Shown here: positions 43,327 through 55,334 of the stretch, one piece after another
How positions within the stretch are numbered: the stretch's first letter is position 1
Layout: every line of letters begins with the position of its first letter
Program-made: the position numbers and the translations under genes
Source of the DNA: Bemisia tabaci
Lineage: Eukaryota; Arthropoda; Insecta; Hemiptera; Aleyrodidae
DNA length: 64,000 nt
Reading direction: 5' to 3'
NCBI RefSeq assembly: GCF_918797505.1
Contig: NC_092800.1
Coordinates: 32,292,263 to 32,356,262 of the forward strand
The notes under the pieces: model-generated
Database searches by the model: none
What the model saw: the letters and a program-made list of their open reading frames with translations, nothing else
Told to the model about the DNA's origin: nothing

Positions 43327-44099
43327 AATGGAGATGTTGCATATCAACGGTGAAACTACCAAACCACGTATCTCGGTTTGCGACGTCGCAGACTTCCTGT
43401 CATACTTTATTTTTTAATTGAAAAACTACTTAAGGTCCAGTCTTGAAAATGTCTGTGATTTTTCCTCTTTGTGCGGAGAAAATTCTGTGAAAATTTCAAG
43501 GAATGATATTGATTTGATCTACTTCAAACAAAATAAAATGTGAGCGTAGATTTTTAAACACCGCAAACGAGATACGTGGTTTGGTAGTTTCACCGTCGAT
43601 ATGTGAGGAATTTGCGATTTGACTGTTGATTCTTAATTCAAAGTTCGCGAAAAACACGATGGTGCCACTGGTTTTCTCTGAAATCAACTCCCAAGCTCAA
43701 AAAAAGCTCTCAAGTTGAGGCCAAAATGGAGGGGATATATCCCACGCTATCCTGAGAGTCCACCTCTACGTCAAGACAAACTCTCGATGCAATGATAGGG
43801 AGCAAATTCATTGACAAGGCTGCCACTTTATTTGGGGACTCTTAAACTGAAATCAAGGCAACCCTGTCAATACCCTGTATTTGTTCCCTATCTTTGCATG
43901 GAGAGTTCGCTTTGATGTAGAGGTGGACTCTCAGGATAGCGTGGGATATCCCCTCCATTTTGGCATCAACTCGAGAGCTTTTTTTGAGCTTGGGAGTTGA
44001 TTTCAGAGAAAACCAGTGGCACCATCGTGTTACTCGCGAATTTTTACATTAGAATTAATAGTCAAATTGCAAAGTCCTCACACATGCAACATCTCCATT
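43327..44099. mobile_element. Fold-back MITE family C, copy 2, disrupted by a family B MITE
   Basis: The left end AATGGAGATGTTGCA is cut after 16 bp by the family B element and resumes at TGTGAGGAATTTGCG (43602). The right end CATGCAACATCTCCATT is intact. The arms match those at 12810-13315. Confidence 0.8.
43344..43599. mobile_element. MITE family B nested in a family C MITE
   Basis: Ends TCAACGGTGAAACTACC and ...GTTTCACCGTCGA, with TA at 43342-43343 and 43600-43601. Removing the element and one TA restores the family C sequence GTTGCATATGTGAGG. It is 256 bp, close to the 255 bp of the copy at 10641. Confidence 0.88.
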
Positions 44100-45970
44100 G
44101 TGATTGAACGATGTCATTATTTAAAAACGATTATGAAACACACCAAGGCGTTGTAACTAATGATGAACCACTCACCAAACTGATAAAAAATTGTTTCATA
44201 ATCACCAAAAATGCACAATATAGCAACCTTTGTGGCTGCCCGGGGCACAATGAGAAATGGAGAATCAAATCAGCGACTCTCCATCGCGTCTCAATCACGA
44301 GGTAATTTCATTGCAGCGACACTCGTCAGTGTCATTGTCCATTAGAAAAGCGTGACGAATGGGTCGTACGGCATGCCGCATCGAGATCCCCATTGTCTGC
44401 GTGACGATATCAATAGGGCGTATTAATGCTAAAAAGAACTATGTTGCGCACGAACCTCATGCACATAGTTCCTTTTAGCATAAATACGTTCGATAGAAAT
44501 CTAATTCTCGCCCGTCGCTAACGACCAACGGTGAGCGGTGACGGCTAATAAAATTCGGGAAATTGATTCCGTCTCGTTTCTGGGCCGCCGAAACGGGACG
44601 CTGCAAGTCGTTAGCGGGCGGCGGGGAGGTCCGCAACGCCCCCATCCCCAATGATAGATGGATCGGAGCTTCTCATAAGTTAATTTTAAAATTTCAGCGG
44701 GGTTGAAAAGTATGGGAAGGCTAAAGATGTCAAAAAGAAAAATGAGACGCTTCCTTTAGCCATTACCAATTGATTGAGTAATAATACAAACACATAGGAA
44801 AATTACAAAGATAAGGACCTAAAATTATTTTTAGGAAATATGAACTCCCTTGTGTGCCTAATTTTTTCATCCCCTTCCCCCTGAAAGCGGCAACCACCTG
44901 TTTAATCCGAATTCCATTCGGCATGTTCCGGCGATTTTCGGCTATCTCCAGCTGATAAAGCCAAATAGTAAAACCCATTAAATATGTGATTAAGTAACCC
45001 TTGATGACGTCATCAAGTCGCTTAATTCGGCTGTTACCATACTTTTTCTACCATTTCTGGCTGTTTCAGTGCATTTTACGCATTTTTTCCTGATTTTCGG
45101 TCGTTTTTCAGTGCTTAACATTATTTTAGAACCCGTTAATAACGTCACCAGGCACCCTTTCAATGACGTCAGTTAATTTAATTATTTTATTTTATTTATT
45201 TTTTTTGTTTTGGCTCTCGTGATTGACGGAAGCAAAATAAATCTTACCGCGTGTTGTGTTTCAAATGGTTGAATATAAAGGTGATTCAACTTGGTCAAAA
45301 AGCGAAATAGAAGTGTATCGAAAGGGGTACAAAATTCAGTAAAAAGCGGGATGAGATAGGGCACTACAAAAGAATTGAAAAGAACGATAGAGAAAAAGAG
45401 AGAAAAGTCAGATGCACGAGCAACTATACGAACATTTCGCAGATTATATATTGCCTACTCGCTCGTTTGAAGGAAATTTGTGAGCATTAATCCTGGCCTC
45501 TTACCCATTCAGACCCCATCCCATTGTCTGCATGACGATACCTGTCATGATTTAATATTAAAATTTCACGGAGGCAAATTAGTTCAAAGGAAAAATGCGA
45601 CGTTTTAGTTAGCCATTAATTATCAATAAAATAAAAATAAATTTTGAAAAACAAAAAAATGTGAGGCTGGAAAATGCTACGTTAGTTTGACGCTTTACGC
45701 AATAATGTAATAAAACGCTTTAGCATAATGTGACAAAAATATGTTTCAATTTTCATAAAACCTAGTGGTCTATTGATTCAGCAAACCTAACCTAGTTTGC
45801 GACAACTCCTGAGACAAGGAGAGACACTCCACAAGCCGCACTTGGCGACAAGTAGAAATTTTTACTCTCGAGGATTCAACACTTCCTTTTGGACAACTAC
45901 AAGGGAGCAACAGTTAGCAACATCTTCTTGGCTGTTGACTTATCTATTAGGTAGATGACATAAAAAGCCA
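44100..45970. other. Mostly unique AT-rich stretch
   Basis: It includes one 75-bp hairpin (44417-44493), a GC-rich patch at 44510-44660 and a TGACGTCA palindrome at 45005-45012. No gene was recognised. Confidence 0.35.
44417..44493. repeat. 75-bp hairpin element, copy 3
   Basis: TATTAATGCTAAAAAGAACTATGT inverted as ACATAGTTCCTTTTAGCATAAATACG. Confidence 0.7.
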
Positions 45971-46052
45971 AACATGTTTGTTAAACTTTGGTTGGTTTGC
46001 CGAACAAAATACCCGACTCGTTGTTCATCCATCGATTCGGCGAATGTTACAA

Positions 46053-46541
46053 ATCGACGGCGTGAGTCCGCGATCACATATCTCGTTTGCGGCGTCTGAA
46101 AATCTCCGCCGCTATGCTATTTTTTTTTTAAAAGAGAACAAATTGACATCATTCCTTGAAGTTTCTTGAAGAAGTTTCTTCGCACAGAGAGGAAAAATCA
46201 CGGCAGTTTTAAAGAATTGCCGTCGAGTAGTTTTCCAATCACAAAATCAAGTATGACAGGAAGTCTGTGCCGTCGCAAACTGAGTTATGTGATTGCCGAC
46301 TGACACCGTCCACTGGAAAAAAAACATTGTATCTAGAGCCCAGACTCTTAAAACATCGACAAGAAAAAATACTCTTGATTCAATCGGATTTTTGCTTAAA
46401 TCAAGAACCAAGCGTCTTAATTTGAGCGGATTTCCTTTTGATTTAAGCAAAACTCTGATTGAATCAAGAGTATTTTTTCTTGTCAATGTTTTCAAGAGTC
46501 TGTACTCTAGATCCAATGTGTTTTTTTTTTCCAGTGTCGAA
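46053..46541. mobile_element. MITE family B, decayed, interrupted by MITE E
   Basis: The left end TCGACGGCGTGAGTCCGC...ATCTCGTTTGCG starts at 46053. The right half includes TATGACAGGAAGTCTG, CGTCGCAAACTGAG and CACCGTC, and the terminal bases TCGA reappear at 46537 after the family E insertion. Confidence 0.65.
46311..46536. mobile_element. Fold-back MITE family E, copy 2, inserted in a family B end
   Basis: CACTGGAAAAAAAACA and inverse ends, with AATACTCTTGATTCAATC arms as at 4853-5079. It lies between ACCGTC and TCGA of the family B terminus, with TC on both sides. Confidence 0.75.
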
Positions 46542-46639
46542 ATGCTGTATGCACATGTAGTATCCTCAACAAGTTGCCTGCCAATCATCACGATACAAAA
46601 GAATAGCGTTGACCTTCAAAATAGACCGGCACCTCACCC

Positions 46640-47110
46640 GATCGCATTACTCGATTTAGTGCGGGATCTCTAAAATACATTGTCTCCGGGAGGACTGCAC
46701 CACGTCTTCATCACACGACCGGAACGATTCCGCGGGCGCCGAACGAGGGATATCCGGGGATTCCGAGCAAATATTAGATTTCAGCGCGTATAAACAAGAC
46801 TTGAAAAATGACTTTTTGATGAGGCTCGCCGGGGCGGGGGAGCGGGAAGGGGGCGCCCATGTGGATACGGTAAACTTATCAAAGAACCCAAGCGTGAGCG
46901 CCGGCATGCCCCCGGTAACGATAGGATCGGATTCCGTTCCGCGAACCATTACCGATACACCACCCCCGCCCCTTTTGCCCCCCCCCCCTCCAAAAAAAAG
47001 GTTTAAACGGAAGACCCCCAGTGGGGGAAAAGGATCGGTGGATTTCGCTCTGTGATTTTGATTGACCCGTGCGGTTTTTTTCTGTGGATTTCTTCTCGGT
47101 CATGCAAAGC
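46640..47110. other. GC-rich stretch, no gene recognised
   Basis: Frames of 74-97 codons overlap on both strands. A C run at 46979-46988 and an A run follow. No family resemblance. Confidence 0.35.
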
Positions 47111-47120
47111 TTAGAGTACC

Positions 47121-47506
47121 TATATTAAGAGAGTGTGGCCACTGGGCCCCATGGAGAGGCTTAGGACACAAAAATGGCGGTGCTTTGTTTTGGTTTTTGA
47201 GGATGGAAGAAGGTCATTGCCAACTTTTGACGGTTATCACCAACTGCGTTTGCTGCCAACCATATACTACATCTAAGATAATTTTTCTCGAAAATTGCAC
47301 GCGATTAGCCGTAAAAATATGTAAAGAAGTCGCAAAAGTGCATTTGGGTAAATTTCTCGTAACGATAAGCAAAGGAAACTACATTTTGAGTCACTTTGCA
47401 TTACATTAACTTATGGCGTCCGCCATTTTTGGGTCCTAAGGGCTCCATTCAGCCTAAGATGGTTGAGCCAATCAGGTAACACCAGTGGCCATACTCTCTT
47501 CATATA
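47121..47506. mobile_element. MITE with TATATGAAGAGAGT ends
   Basis: AAGAGAGTGTGGCCACTGG at the left is inverse to CCAGTGGCCATACTCTCTT at the right. Further inside, the arms hold AAAAATGGCGG and CCGCCATTTTTGGG with CTTAGGAC / GTCCTAAG. About 386 bp. Confidence 0.7.
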
Positions 47507-47509
47507 TGT

Positions 47510-48475
47510 ATTCTAGCGAAAACTTGACGAATTATCGACCAATTCAGTAATCGATTGTGGTTATCGATTTTTTTGGATCGGCCCGATCAAATTGATTGTA
47601 TTCGATACATCAAACGGTTGAGATTGTATTGATATCGATTGGTTCAAAACATAGACATAGCCTCAAAATTCAATGGAGTAATCTGACGGAACGGGTTTTT
47701 TGTGAAAAATTTTTGATTCGTATTATATTAGTACTAATTGGTCAAGAGGAGTGAAATTGCTACGAAATTTCTCATTTTCAGCTTTTCTGATCAATATCTT
47801 AAAGCTTCGGTTTGAGGTTGTGTTCAATTGTTTTGAACCAAACGATACATCAAATCACTATCGAATACGATCCATTACTTCTCCGGGACGAAAAAAGGTG
47901 TAACCATAATTGTCACCACTCCAACAATTTACGTGACTGATAATTTGGATCATATTTAGCAAAAAGGTGCCAGCGCGAATAGCGTGTTTTCAAAATCGTG
48001 GGACTTTTTCTTCAACGGCCCCTAGATCTTACAAGAATCGCAAGTAAATTGTAAATAAATCACTGACTAAGATATTACGAATAAAAGGTACTCACAAACT
48101 ATATTCAGACTAATGTGATCTTCAGATATTGAATTTTCTACGACTTTGTTTATTGCTCGACATCTCAAGATTTGAGCGTCATCTTCTGGCCGAGGCACGA
48201 AGTGAAGAGTGCTGAATGTCACAGTCTCGTTCCCCCATTCTCGCACCTGGAATCATAAAATATGACGCATGTATAAGCAAAAACAAGTGCATGAACGTGC
48301 AAGTGTATTCGCCACAAGTGCAAATTAATTTTAAAATCAAAAGCAAACAACCTTCAGTGCGAAGAACCTTCAGCAAAGAACCTTCAGTGAAATCAATTTT
48401 GCTTTGAGCTCCCTGGAAAAGGTTTCTAACTTCATCCCCTAGAACATTTCTAAGGAATGGGTGAGTTGCACGCAA
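47510..48475. other. AT-rich stretch, nothing recognised
   Basis: Contains repeated ATCGAT-rich sequence near 47555-47645 and no gene that I recognise. Confidence 0.35.
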
Positions 48476-48480
48476 AGGCA

Positions 48481-48626
48481 AATTGGACTGCATTTTGCAA
48501 TTTGGAACTATAAATTTTGCCTCTTCTGGAAAAACACTTATGTGCTTAGGGAAACTACTGGCACATACGTTATTTTTAAACCGGGCTAGAATTTATAGTT
48601 CCATATTGCAAAATGTAGTCCAATTA
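48481..48626. repeat. Fold-back with AATTGGACTGCATTTTGC ends, copy 2
   Basis: AATTGGACTGCATTTTGCAA, TGGAACTATAAATT and inverse AATTTATAGTTCCA, TTGCAAAATGTAGTCCAATT. Confidence 0.7.
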
Positions 48627-48629
48627 AGG

Positions 48630-50070
48630 CTTCATTTAGGTAAAACCGATGAGCATACTTCAAAAATTCTGAAATCCACTCTTTAACGCACGACTTCCAC
48701 GATCTGAAATGCGTATTTTCAAACACTCCGCTGTCACGGCCACGATTTTTTTTTTTTTTTTTTTTTTTTTTCCATTGGAAGGCTAGTTTACCCAAAGAGA
48801 AATTTAGAAAAAATGTTGTATTTTTTCAATTTTTTTTTTGTGTGAGTTACGAAATTTAATTTTATGAAAATCTGCCCTAAATATATAAAATGTGCCCCGA
48901 GTTGTCCCGAATTTTAAAAAGATTGGATTCAGTGGTTTCAAAAGAATTCATGTTTGCATTTTTTTTTTTGTGTATTTAAAGAGAAAATTCTTAAAAATAA
49001 CAGAGAGCACACGTAAAAAAGATTGAAAACAGTTTTCAAAATGTTTGTCTATCGAGGTCAGGTATTTTCCACCTCTTTCTGGAACGAAGAAAAAAGCGTC
49101 CATAGACGCGGGAAATTTGAAAATGCGAAAAAAGCTTATGCATGGGAACAAAGGACATTGCGCGTCTGATAAATTCACTATATTTAATCCTGTTGGCTCG
49201 AAAAATGGACAAGAGTAATACAAAATTACATAAGTCAATGGAATTATTTAAGTTTTAAACCAACGCGTGACTTTTAGTTATTACGAAAAAATGAGTTTAA
49301 AATTTATTGAAAGAACAATCATTTAATCCAGGAGATAACACGTCTTGGCATCATAAACATTAAATCTCTTCCCTTCGTAAGTTATCGGCCTGATACTGCC
49401 TAAACTGCTCTGCAAATACATTTTAAGTAATTTTTTCCCCAAAAGCAAAGAGGCTCGACTTTATCTCACCATAAGCATGACCCCTGTAAGGAATACATCT
49501 TTAAACTGTTCAGGGCTCATCAACAGCCGTAGACACACCTCCTTCAAAAAACAGAAGTCACGAGATCTTGACTGCTAATATTAATAAGCTGATATAACGT
49601 AACAACTGGATAAACTAAAATTCCCAAAAGTGCCACTTATAGAAAAGATAAGTATCAGCACTTCAGTTATTCGCAATTACGTGTGCGAGTGGGAGATAAG
49701 ACCAAAGGTAGATTGGACTCATTAATGCTAAAAGGAACTATGTACATTGGGTTTGCGGGAGATATATAGTTCCTTTTGGTATAAATACGTTCAATTGCTC
49801 ATTACATAATGAATATGCGATTCAAAGATCCTTTTTAAGGCCGAGAAAGTTAGAAGAGAAGAGACAGTTCCTCGCGTGCTTTGGTCGTTGTTTGTAAAAT
49901 CTGCGATTTTCAACCGGTAAGTATAAGCTCATTTCGAAAAGTGTGATTCCGTCAAATATCAGAATGCTTGGAAAAGAAAATACCGCATTTTAGTACCGAT
50001 GGCATTTAAAACTACCACGTGCCTTGAAAATTATTTTTCAGCCCAGGACTTTTTGAAAAAAAATTTGGTC
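48630..50070. other. AT-rich stretch with poly(T) run
   Basis: A T homopolymer of over 20 bases starts at 48748. One 75-bp hairpin is at 49712-49793. No gene was recognised. Confidence 0.35.
49712..49793. repeat. 75-bp hairpin element, copy 4
   Basis: TTGGACTCATTAATGCTAAA, AGGAACTATGT and inverse ATAGTTCCTTTTGGTATAAATACG. Confidence 0.7.
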
Positions 50071-50073
50071 ATA

Positions 50074-50319
50074 ACTGAGGGACTTGGAGGACAAGACGCA
50101 TAAGTGCAGTTTCTGCCACTTCCAGAAATACGTGTTTGAAGTTTCGAAATAACATGGATCCATATTGCGGAATAAAAGTTCAAACTGACTTGCTGATACT
50201 TAAAAATTGGAATTTTGGGAGCGAATTTTTCATAGAATATGCATAAAGACTAGTTTCATTTGAATACCTCAATTTTTTCAAAACTGCACTTATGCGCCCT
50301 GTCTTCCAAACACCTCAAT
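50074..50319. mobile_element. MITE with TGAGGGACTTGGAGGACAAG ends, copy 1
   Basis: The left end TGAGGGACTTGGAGGACAAG, CGCATAAGTGCAGTTT and the inverse right end AAACTGCACTTATGCG, CTGTCTTCC match. The second copy is at 55078-55332. A lone end lies near 43222-43248. Confidence 0.75.
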
Positions 50320-51085
50320 TAAAATTGCGAATATTTATTTTAAAAGGAACTATGTGCGACTGAATCAAATCAAAGGGAACTACACTCATTTCTTTTTTAT
50401 TACATTTATTTCTAGATAAATTGTTATAGTACGGAAACATAGTTTTTCACCTGAGAAAGCATGATCTATAGATTTAGGCGTCTCTGTCGAAATCGGAAAA
50501 CCACCTCGTGTAACACATTACGACACGTTAAAAGAAAAATTAGTATCAAATATTGCAATGTAGGCATGGTATAAATAAATATAAATGAACAAATGTCGTG
50601 TCAAAGTGTCAAACAAATGTATTCAATTTTATAATAATACTAGACTCACTGATGATGACCTCCCGGTTAAAGAGCTCGTACGGTACACTACTATATTAAT
50701 TTAATTCATTTCAATAACACCTTGACACGGAAGTTAGTGTTCCTGGTATATTTCTTGCAAATGTAGAATTAACGGTTAAATAGTTACTTTGCCAATGTTT
50801 TTAGAAAAAAAACCTTCGTTTGACTCTACCACCGTCAATTTTTTATTGCTAGTATAAAATTGGTGAATCGCCAAAATGTTCACGGACCTTATGCCCATGC
50901 ATTCGTATGTCCACCGCCTTTAAGTCCAATTTGAATTTCCAAAAAATGTATGTCCTAAATCTTAAACTAATTTAAATCCTAATGCTCCATGCGCGAGAAA
51001 TTACAGAATTAGGCTGCAGAAAACAAATATTCTACTATCTGTTGTATTTTGTTCTAGAGCCGTGCACAGGCATACGCCGATCAGA
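50320..51085. other. Upstream flank of the secreted-protein gene
   Basis: AT-rich. TTTTGTTCTAG at 51048-51058 just before the coding start looks like an intron acceptor, so a 5' UTR exon may lie further upstream. No TATA box can be assigned with confidence. Confidence 0.35.
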
Positions 51086-51601
51086 ATGAGGCTTATCATA
51101 GCATCAGTTGTCCTAACTGCCTTCATCGCCACAGTCCATTGTGCCGCTTCAATTTTTGAGACTGAGGCCTCAACTGCTACGACAGATGAGGTTCCTCAGT
51201 CAACTGAGGCTCCTACAACTGTGACTCCCACACCTGGGAACGATACCTCGCCCGTTGGAAGAGTAGCTTCGAATGTCTGCAACAATTATCTTCTGGACCT
51301 CTTCATAACTGCACTGCTCAATCTATTTCCCGAAAACTTAAACGAATCTATTGGATCCATCATCAGCATTATTGTTCACAACGATGTTCCTAACAAAGAC
51401 TTCTACCTTGAACTCAGTATTTTAGACATTAAACTCACACTCATAAGCAATAAAACTGAGCTGTCACTCTCTGTGGCCAGGGGCAATAAGAAACTTTACG
51501 CTGGAACTATTGGTCTTAAAAAATTTTGCGATCATCTGAAAGATTCTGTCGTCCAACAAATTTTACAGGGCACTCAAGTGAATGCGACAGTTTCATCATA
51601 A
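51086..51601 (+). CDS. Small secreted protein, 171 aa, function unknown
   Basis: The ATG at 51086 is the first in-frame methionine of a 171-codon frame. A clear signal peptide (MRLIIASVVLTAFIATVHC, about 1-19, cleavage near HCAA) is followed by a Thr/Pro/Glu-rich stretch at about 25-55 that could carry O-glycans. Then comes a folded-looking part with NVCNNYLLDLFITALLNLF, SIGSIISIIVHN, and alternating hydrophobic strands. There are two cysteines after the leader (NVC and KFC) and N-glycosylation sequons at NDT, NES, NKT and NAT. Codon use and composition differ from the surrounding AT-rich DNA. I recognise no domain. In a plant-feeding insect this profile would fit a saliva or gut secreted protein, but that is inference. 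There is no AATAAA within about 450 bp downstream. Confidence 0.6.
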   Translation: MRLIIASVVLTAFIATVHCAASIFETEASTATTDEVPQSTEAPTTVTPTPGNDTSPVGRVASNVCNNYLLDLFITALLNLFPENLNESIGSIISIIVHNDVPNKDFYLELSILDIKLTLISNKTELSLSVARGNKKLYAGTIGLKKFCDHLKDSVVQQILQGTQVNATVSS

Positions 51602-52068
51602 AGAACGTGGACTGCGGATATAGGTTTTCCCCCTTCTTTTTAAAAAAACATTAACAAGGGACAAGAATCGGAGAAAATGCACCGAGCTGACGGCCTAGCT
51701 CGCCAGGCGCCGCTGTAGATAAAATCGTCATAATCTGTGTCACACACATTACATTATTTCGTTTTTCAGACGAAAAGAATGGACTGCATTACAACAGTTC
51801 AATTTTTTTTTGTTGTAAACTGAAATTTTGTTAGGTAGTTTGAACTGAAAGTTACGCTTATTTTTCTTCTAATTGCGTCTGCGCAAAAATCAGCAACACT
51901 TTTGACACAAACTGCGCATTCGTTTACTTGTAAAGAATTTTCTATGAAACATTGGAGTTCATTTTCCACCCTTGAGATGGAGTCATGTTCCTTCAACTAC
52001 TTAACTTGCCGTTCAATTTATTCTATAATTTTTTGGAGGAATGTGATCTGAATAGAGCGCATATAGTA
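51602..52068. other. 3' flank of the secreted-protein gene
   Basis: No canonical AATAAA was seen and nothing else was recognised. Confidence 0.35.
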
Positions 52069-53515
52069 CACTGAAAAAAAAGTGGAAGTGGGATTGACCA
52101 TAATGGTATAGTAAAAAAAAATATGGTGATAAAAAGCCAAATTATGGTCGATTTAAGCATCTAGATGAAAGTGAGAATCATACTCGATATAAAAATTACC
52201 ATACCCGGATTGTAAATATCAGTTAGGTGTGTCTGTCCATCGTTTAGGTATTTCTCACCATCAGCTGGGTATTTTTTACCATACGATGAGTTAAAAGTAT
52301 GGAATAACATGGTAACACTTGCGTTTGATATCTGTAGGCATCTGTATGCGACTGGTCATGGTGTTGGTAGGTTAAATTTACCATACTGGTATAGTCAGCG
52401 TGGTGAGAGCTCCCGCTTGACTGCGCTGCGGTCTGTGGTCCGCCATTTTTCGTTTGTCTGTTTGTCAGTTATAAATTTATCACGTTGAGGGTCGGAGTCC
52501 GTGGCTGTGTTTTATTGATCCATATTAATCCATGTGAATCCACGCGTAATTTGCCCAAATTTGTGTTCGAATTGTCCCTAAAGCTACCGTCTTCTCTTCG
52601 AATCTATCTATATTGATCTGCCACATACATTTTCTGAGATTTTTTCGTTATTCATATCGACCAATTTCTGGAGGTTAGGAGTTGCTACAATGAATCTGGC
52701 TTGCAAAGTGAAGGAATCCTGAAAATTTGAAAACCTTCGCAAAGTTGTTCTGCAATCCAGTGAATATCGGTTCTGTGTAAAGTCATTTCGAAAACATAAA
52801 AGTGCGGAAATAATTTGAAAATAATCGACTAGAAGTGATTTTTGAATACTTCGTTCGTAGGTATATCTATATTCTTGTTAAAATTTTCGAAGCTCAACAT
52901 ACTCAGATGAAGAGACAAATGTGCGTGGGATTGACGTTTAACTGTAACTTTAAGCAAAATTTGGCAGCTTCTGCCCCACCGTGAACCGTGCGATTGGATT
53001 TTCATGTAGTGTCTTTTTGTGGGTATATTTTGAACTATCTATTTATTATATGCAATTAAATTTTCCGTGGATCTGATTTAGTCTGTAAATGATACCTTAA
53101 CGCGAATAACAAGCATGGTTTTGGTATCATTTACTTGAAATCAGTGAAGCAATTATCTGCTATTTCTCGTTGAAACTGTCTTTAACTGCCATTGATTGTG
53201 TATGTAACGGAATTTCTAAAAGTAAGATGTAAGTAAAATATCCACGACTTTCATCAAAAGCATTTAATAATATAAGATGAGTGGATTTTAGAATCTACAA
53301 GGTTTGTCGCAGCATCTGGATGCTTGAAATTACCATACTAGTCAGTCGGGAACGCCACACTGGCACTGTGTCGCATAGTGTCAGCCGTATCGTGTTATTT
53401 ACCATACCGGTATATTGGTAACTATGCTGCAGCTTCACTGTGTAAAAAATCAAGTAGACAGTATGGTAAATAACACCCAAACTCTGGTAAATCCCACCGA
53501 TTATTTTTTTCAGTG
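52069..53515. mobile_element. 1.45-kb element with CACTGAAAAAAA ends and TA target
   Basis: The left end CACTGAAAAAAAAGTGG, AGTGGGATTGACCAT is inverse to the right ATGGTAAATCCCACCG, TTTTTTTCAGTG (imperfect). TA lies at each edge. Both subterminal parts are rich in ACCATA/TATGGT words, such as TTACCATACCGGTAT at 53399. There is no open frame over about 80 codons of interest, so it is non-autonomous. Confidence 0.65.
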
Positions 53516-53519
53516 TACA

Positions 53520-55075
53520 AAATTTCTTTGTGTCCATCCACAAACAAGGAGATGAAAAAGCTGGATATAAAGTTTAATTTAACGGTAGAAAGTCACCTAA
53601 CTAAGGATGTTTTTTTTTGATTGGACTGTATTTTAACATAAAGGAGCCAACCTAATTAAGTGTTTTAAAATCGCGCAACTTTTCCTGTGCTTATATACTA
53701 ATAATATGTACAGTAACGGAAACGCGATTATTTTACTTTAAAAATAACAAAAGGGGGATGGATCAAAAACTATTTACTATGTAAGGCGTTTTTTTTTCAA
53801 ATAAAGACGAAGACACATTATTTTACAACATAATGATCGAGTAGGTTCCCTTATGTTAAAGGTGAGCCACTTTATATGAGTAGACTTTAATGACTGACGC
53901 TCATGCAATGGGCACGGCAAATTAGAGCATGATATAGACGTACACAGAAAAATGGACATATAATGTAAATATGATCATAAAAATCATGTTCCAGACTATG
54001 AATGATTTTTTACCACACTGCTTTTGCGTTAGCAAAGCAAATTTTTCCGTGAGTTTTGACAGTTGAAAAACGGCCAAAAGTATTTTACACAGTGGAAATA
54101 ACCGTAAGGGGGTGTGTGTGAGTTTGTGACTATTCAAAAATTTTCTGACACATGAAAAAAGTAGATGACCTAAGCGATAATGGTCAGAAAGTTTTAGATG
54201 AGGTACAGAGAGACTGAATTGAAAAATTATTTCCATCATAAACACATACTTTAAATCCTTGATTTCTCTATTTTACGGAAGTTGTGCGATACCCGACGGT
54301 TTTGTGTGAGAAGATGTACAATGACCGCACAGGTACACAAAATCGAATCTTTCGATTGGATCTGCTTTTTAATTAATTAGTTAGTTATTTATTTCTATTA
54401 ACTTAATGAGTCGAACGTTTAATTTTGAAAAATATGTTAGATAACTCATTAAAATATTTTTTTGTCGTCTTTGCGCCAAAGTGATTATTATTATACCGAA
54501 GAAATAAGGTCTTTACCATTACAAGCAACCTTGTTATTTTTTGTCCATGAAACTTCCTCATATTCGCCTTAACCTGTTATTATACGGACGAGAGTTCTGT
54601 TATGATACTTAAGAGTCTTGTTTCAGTGATGAGAGGTTTTGTAATGGTAATATATTTCCTGAAATGACACTTTTGCTTGGATAAAAAAAGACTAAAAATC
54701 AAAATAGTACTTGTAATTGTATGAAGTTGTTTTTCTCCAGTAATAAGTCAATTGTGATACGTGATCAGTATTTCAAAAACATCAAATGGCAGTTTAATCG
54801 GAGTCAAAAAAATTGAAATTGAAGTTGAATTTGCAAGCAAAGTATCTACGAAGTTCATTGTTATGGTTCCTCCAATTTATAAATTTTTTGGAGGGAACAA
54901 AAACTTTCTTGAGAACAAGCTTCACTGCCATCTTTTAATTTACAAAACAGTTAATTATTCTACAGGATTTTTTATGGAATTCAAAATCGTGTCATGTCAT
55001 ACTAATAAAATTTACATGCGTTCAAACTAAATTAGTAAATAAATATCCGAGTTATTAGTTTAACATTCTGGGTCA
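53520..55075. other. AT-rich stretch without recognised genes
   Basis: An 89-codon frame at 54761-55030 starts with GTG and has no recognised features. I treat it as chance. Confidence 0.35.
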
Positions 55076-55077
55076 TA

Positions 55078-55332
55078 ATCGAGGGGCTTGGAGGACAAGG
55101 CGCATAAGTGCAGTTTTTGAAAAAATTGAGATTTCAATGATTTCAAGTGAAACTAGTCTCAATGCATATTCTAAGAAAAATTCGCTCCAAAATTCTACTT
55201 TTTAAGCACTAAAAAGTCAGTTGCAACTTTCTTTCTGCCACGAGGCTCCACATAATTTCGAAACTTTTAACATGTGTTCTGTGTAAATAGCAAAAACTGC
55301 ACTATTGCGCCTTGTCCTCCTAGCCCCTCGAT
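55078..55332. mobile_element. MITE with GAGGGGCTTGGAGGACAAG ends, copy 2
   Basis: ATCGAGGGGCTTGGAGGACA, GGCGCATAAGTGCAGTTTTT and the inverse end AAAACTGCACTATTGCGCC, TTGTCCTCCTAGCCCCTCGAT. It shares the GAAACTAGTCTC-type centre with the copy at 50074. Confidence 0.78.
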
Positions 55333-55334
55333 GA

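Noticed and set aside
54761..55030. 89-codon frame that looks protein-like in hydrophobic pattern
   Set aside because: It starts with GTG after a stop, has no supported acceptor and no recognisable domain, and is expected by chance in DNA this AT-rich.
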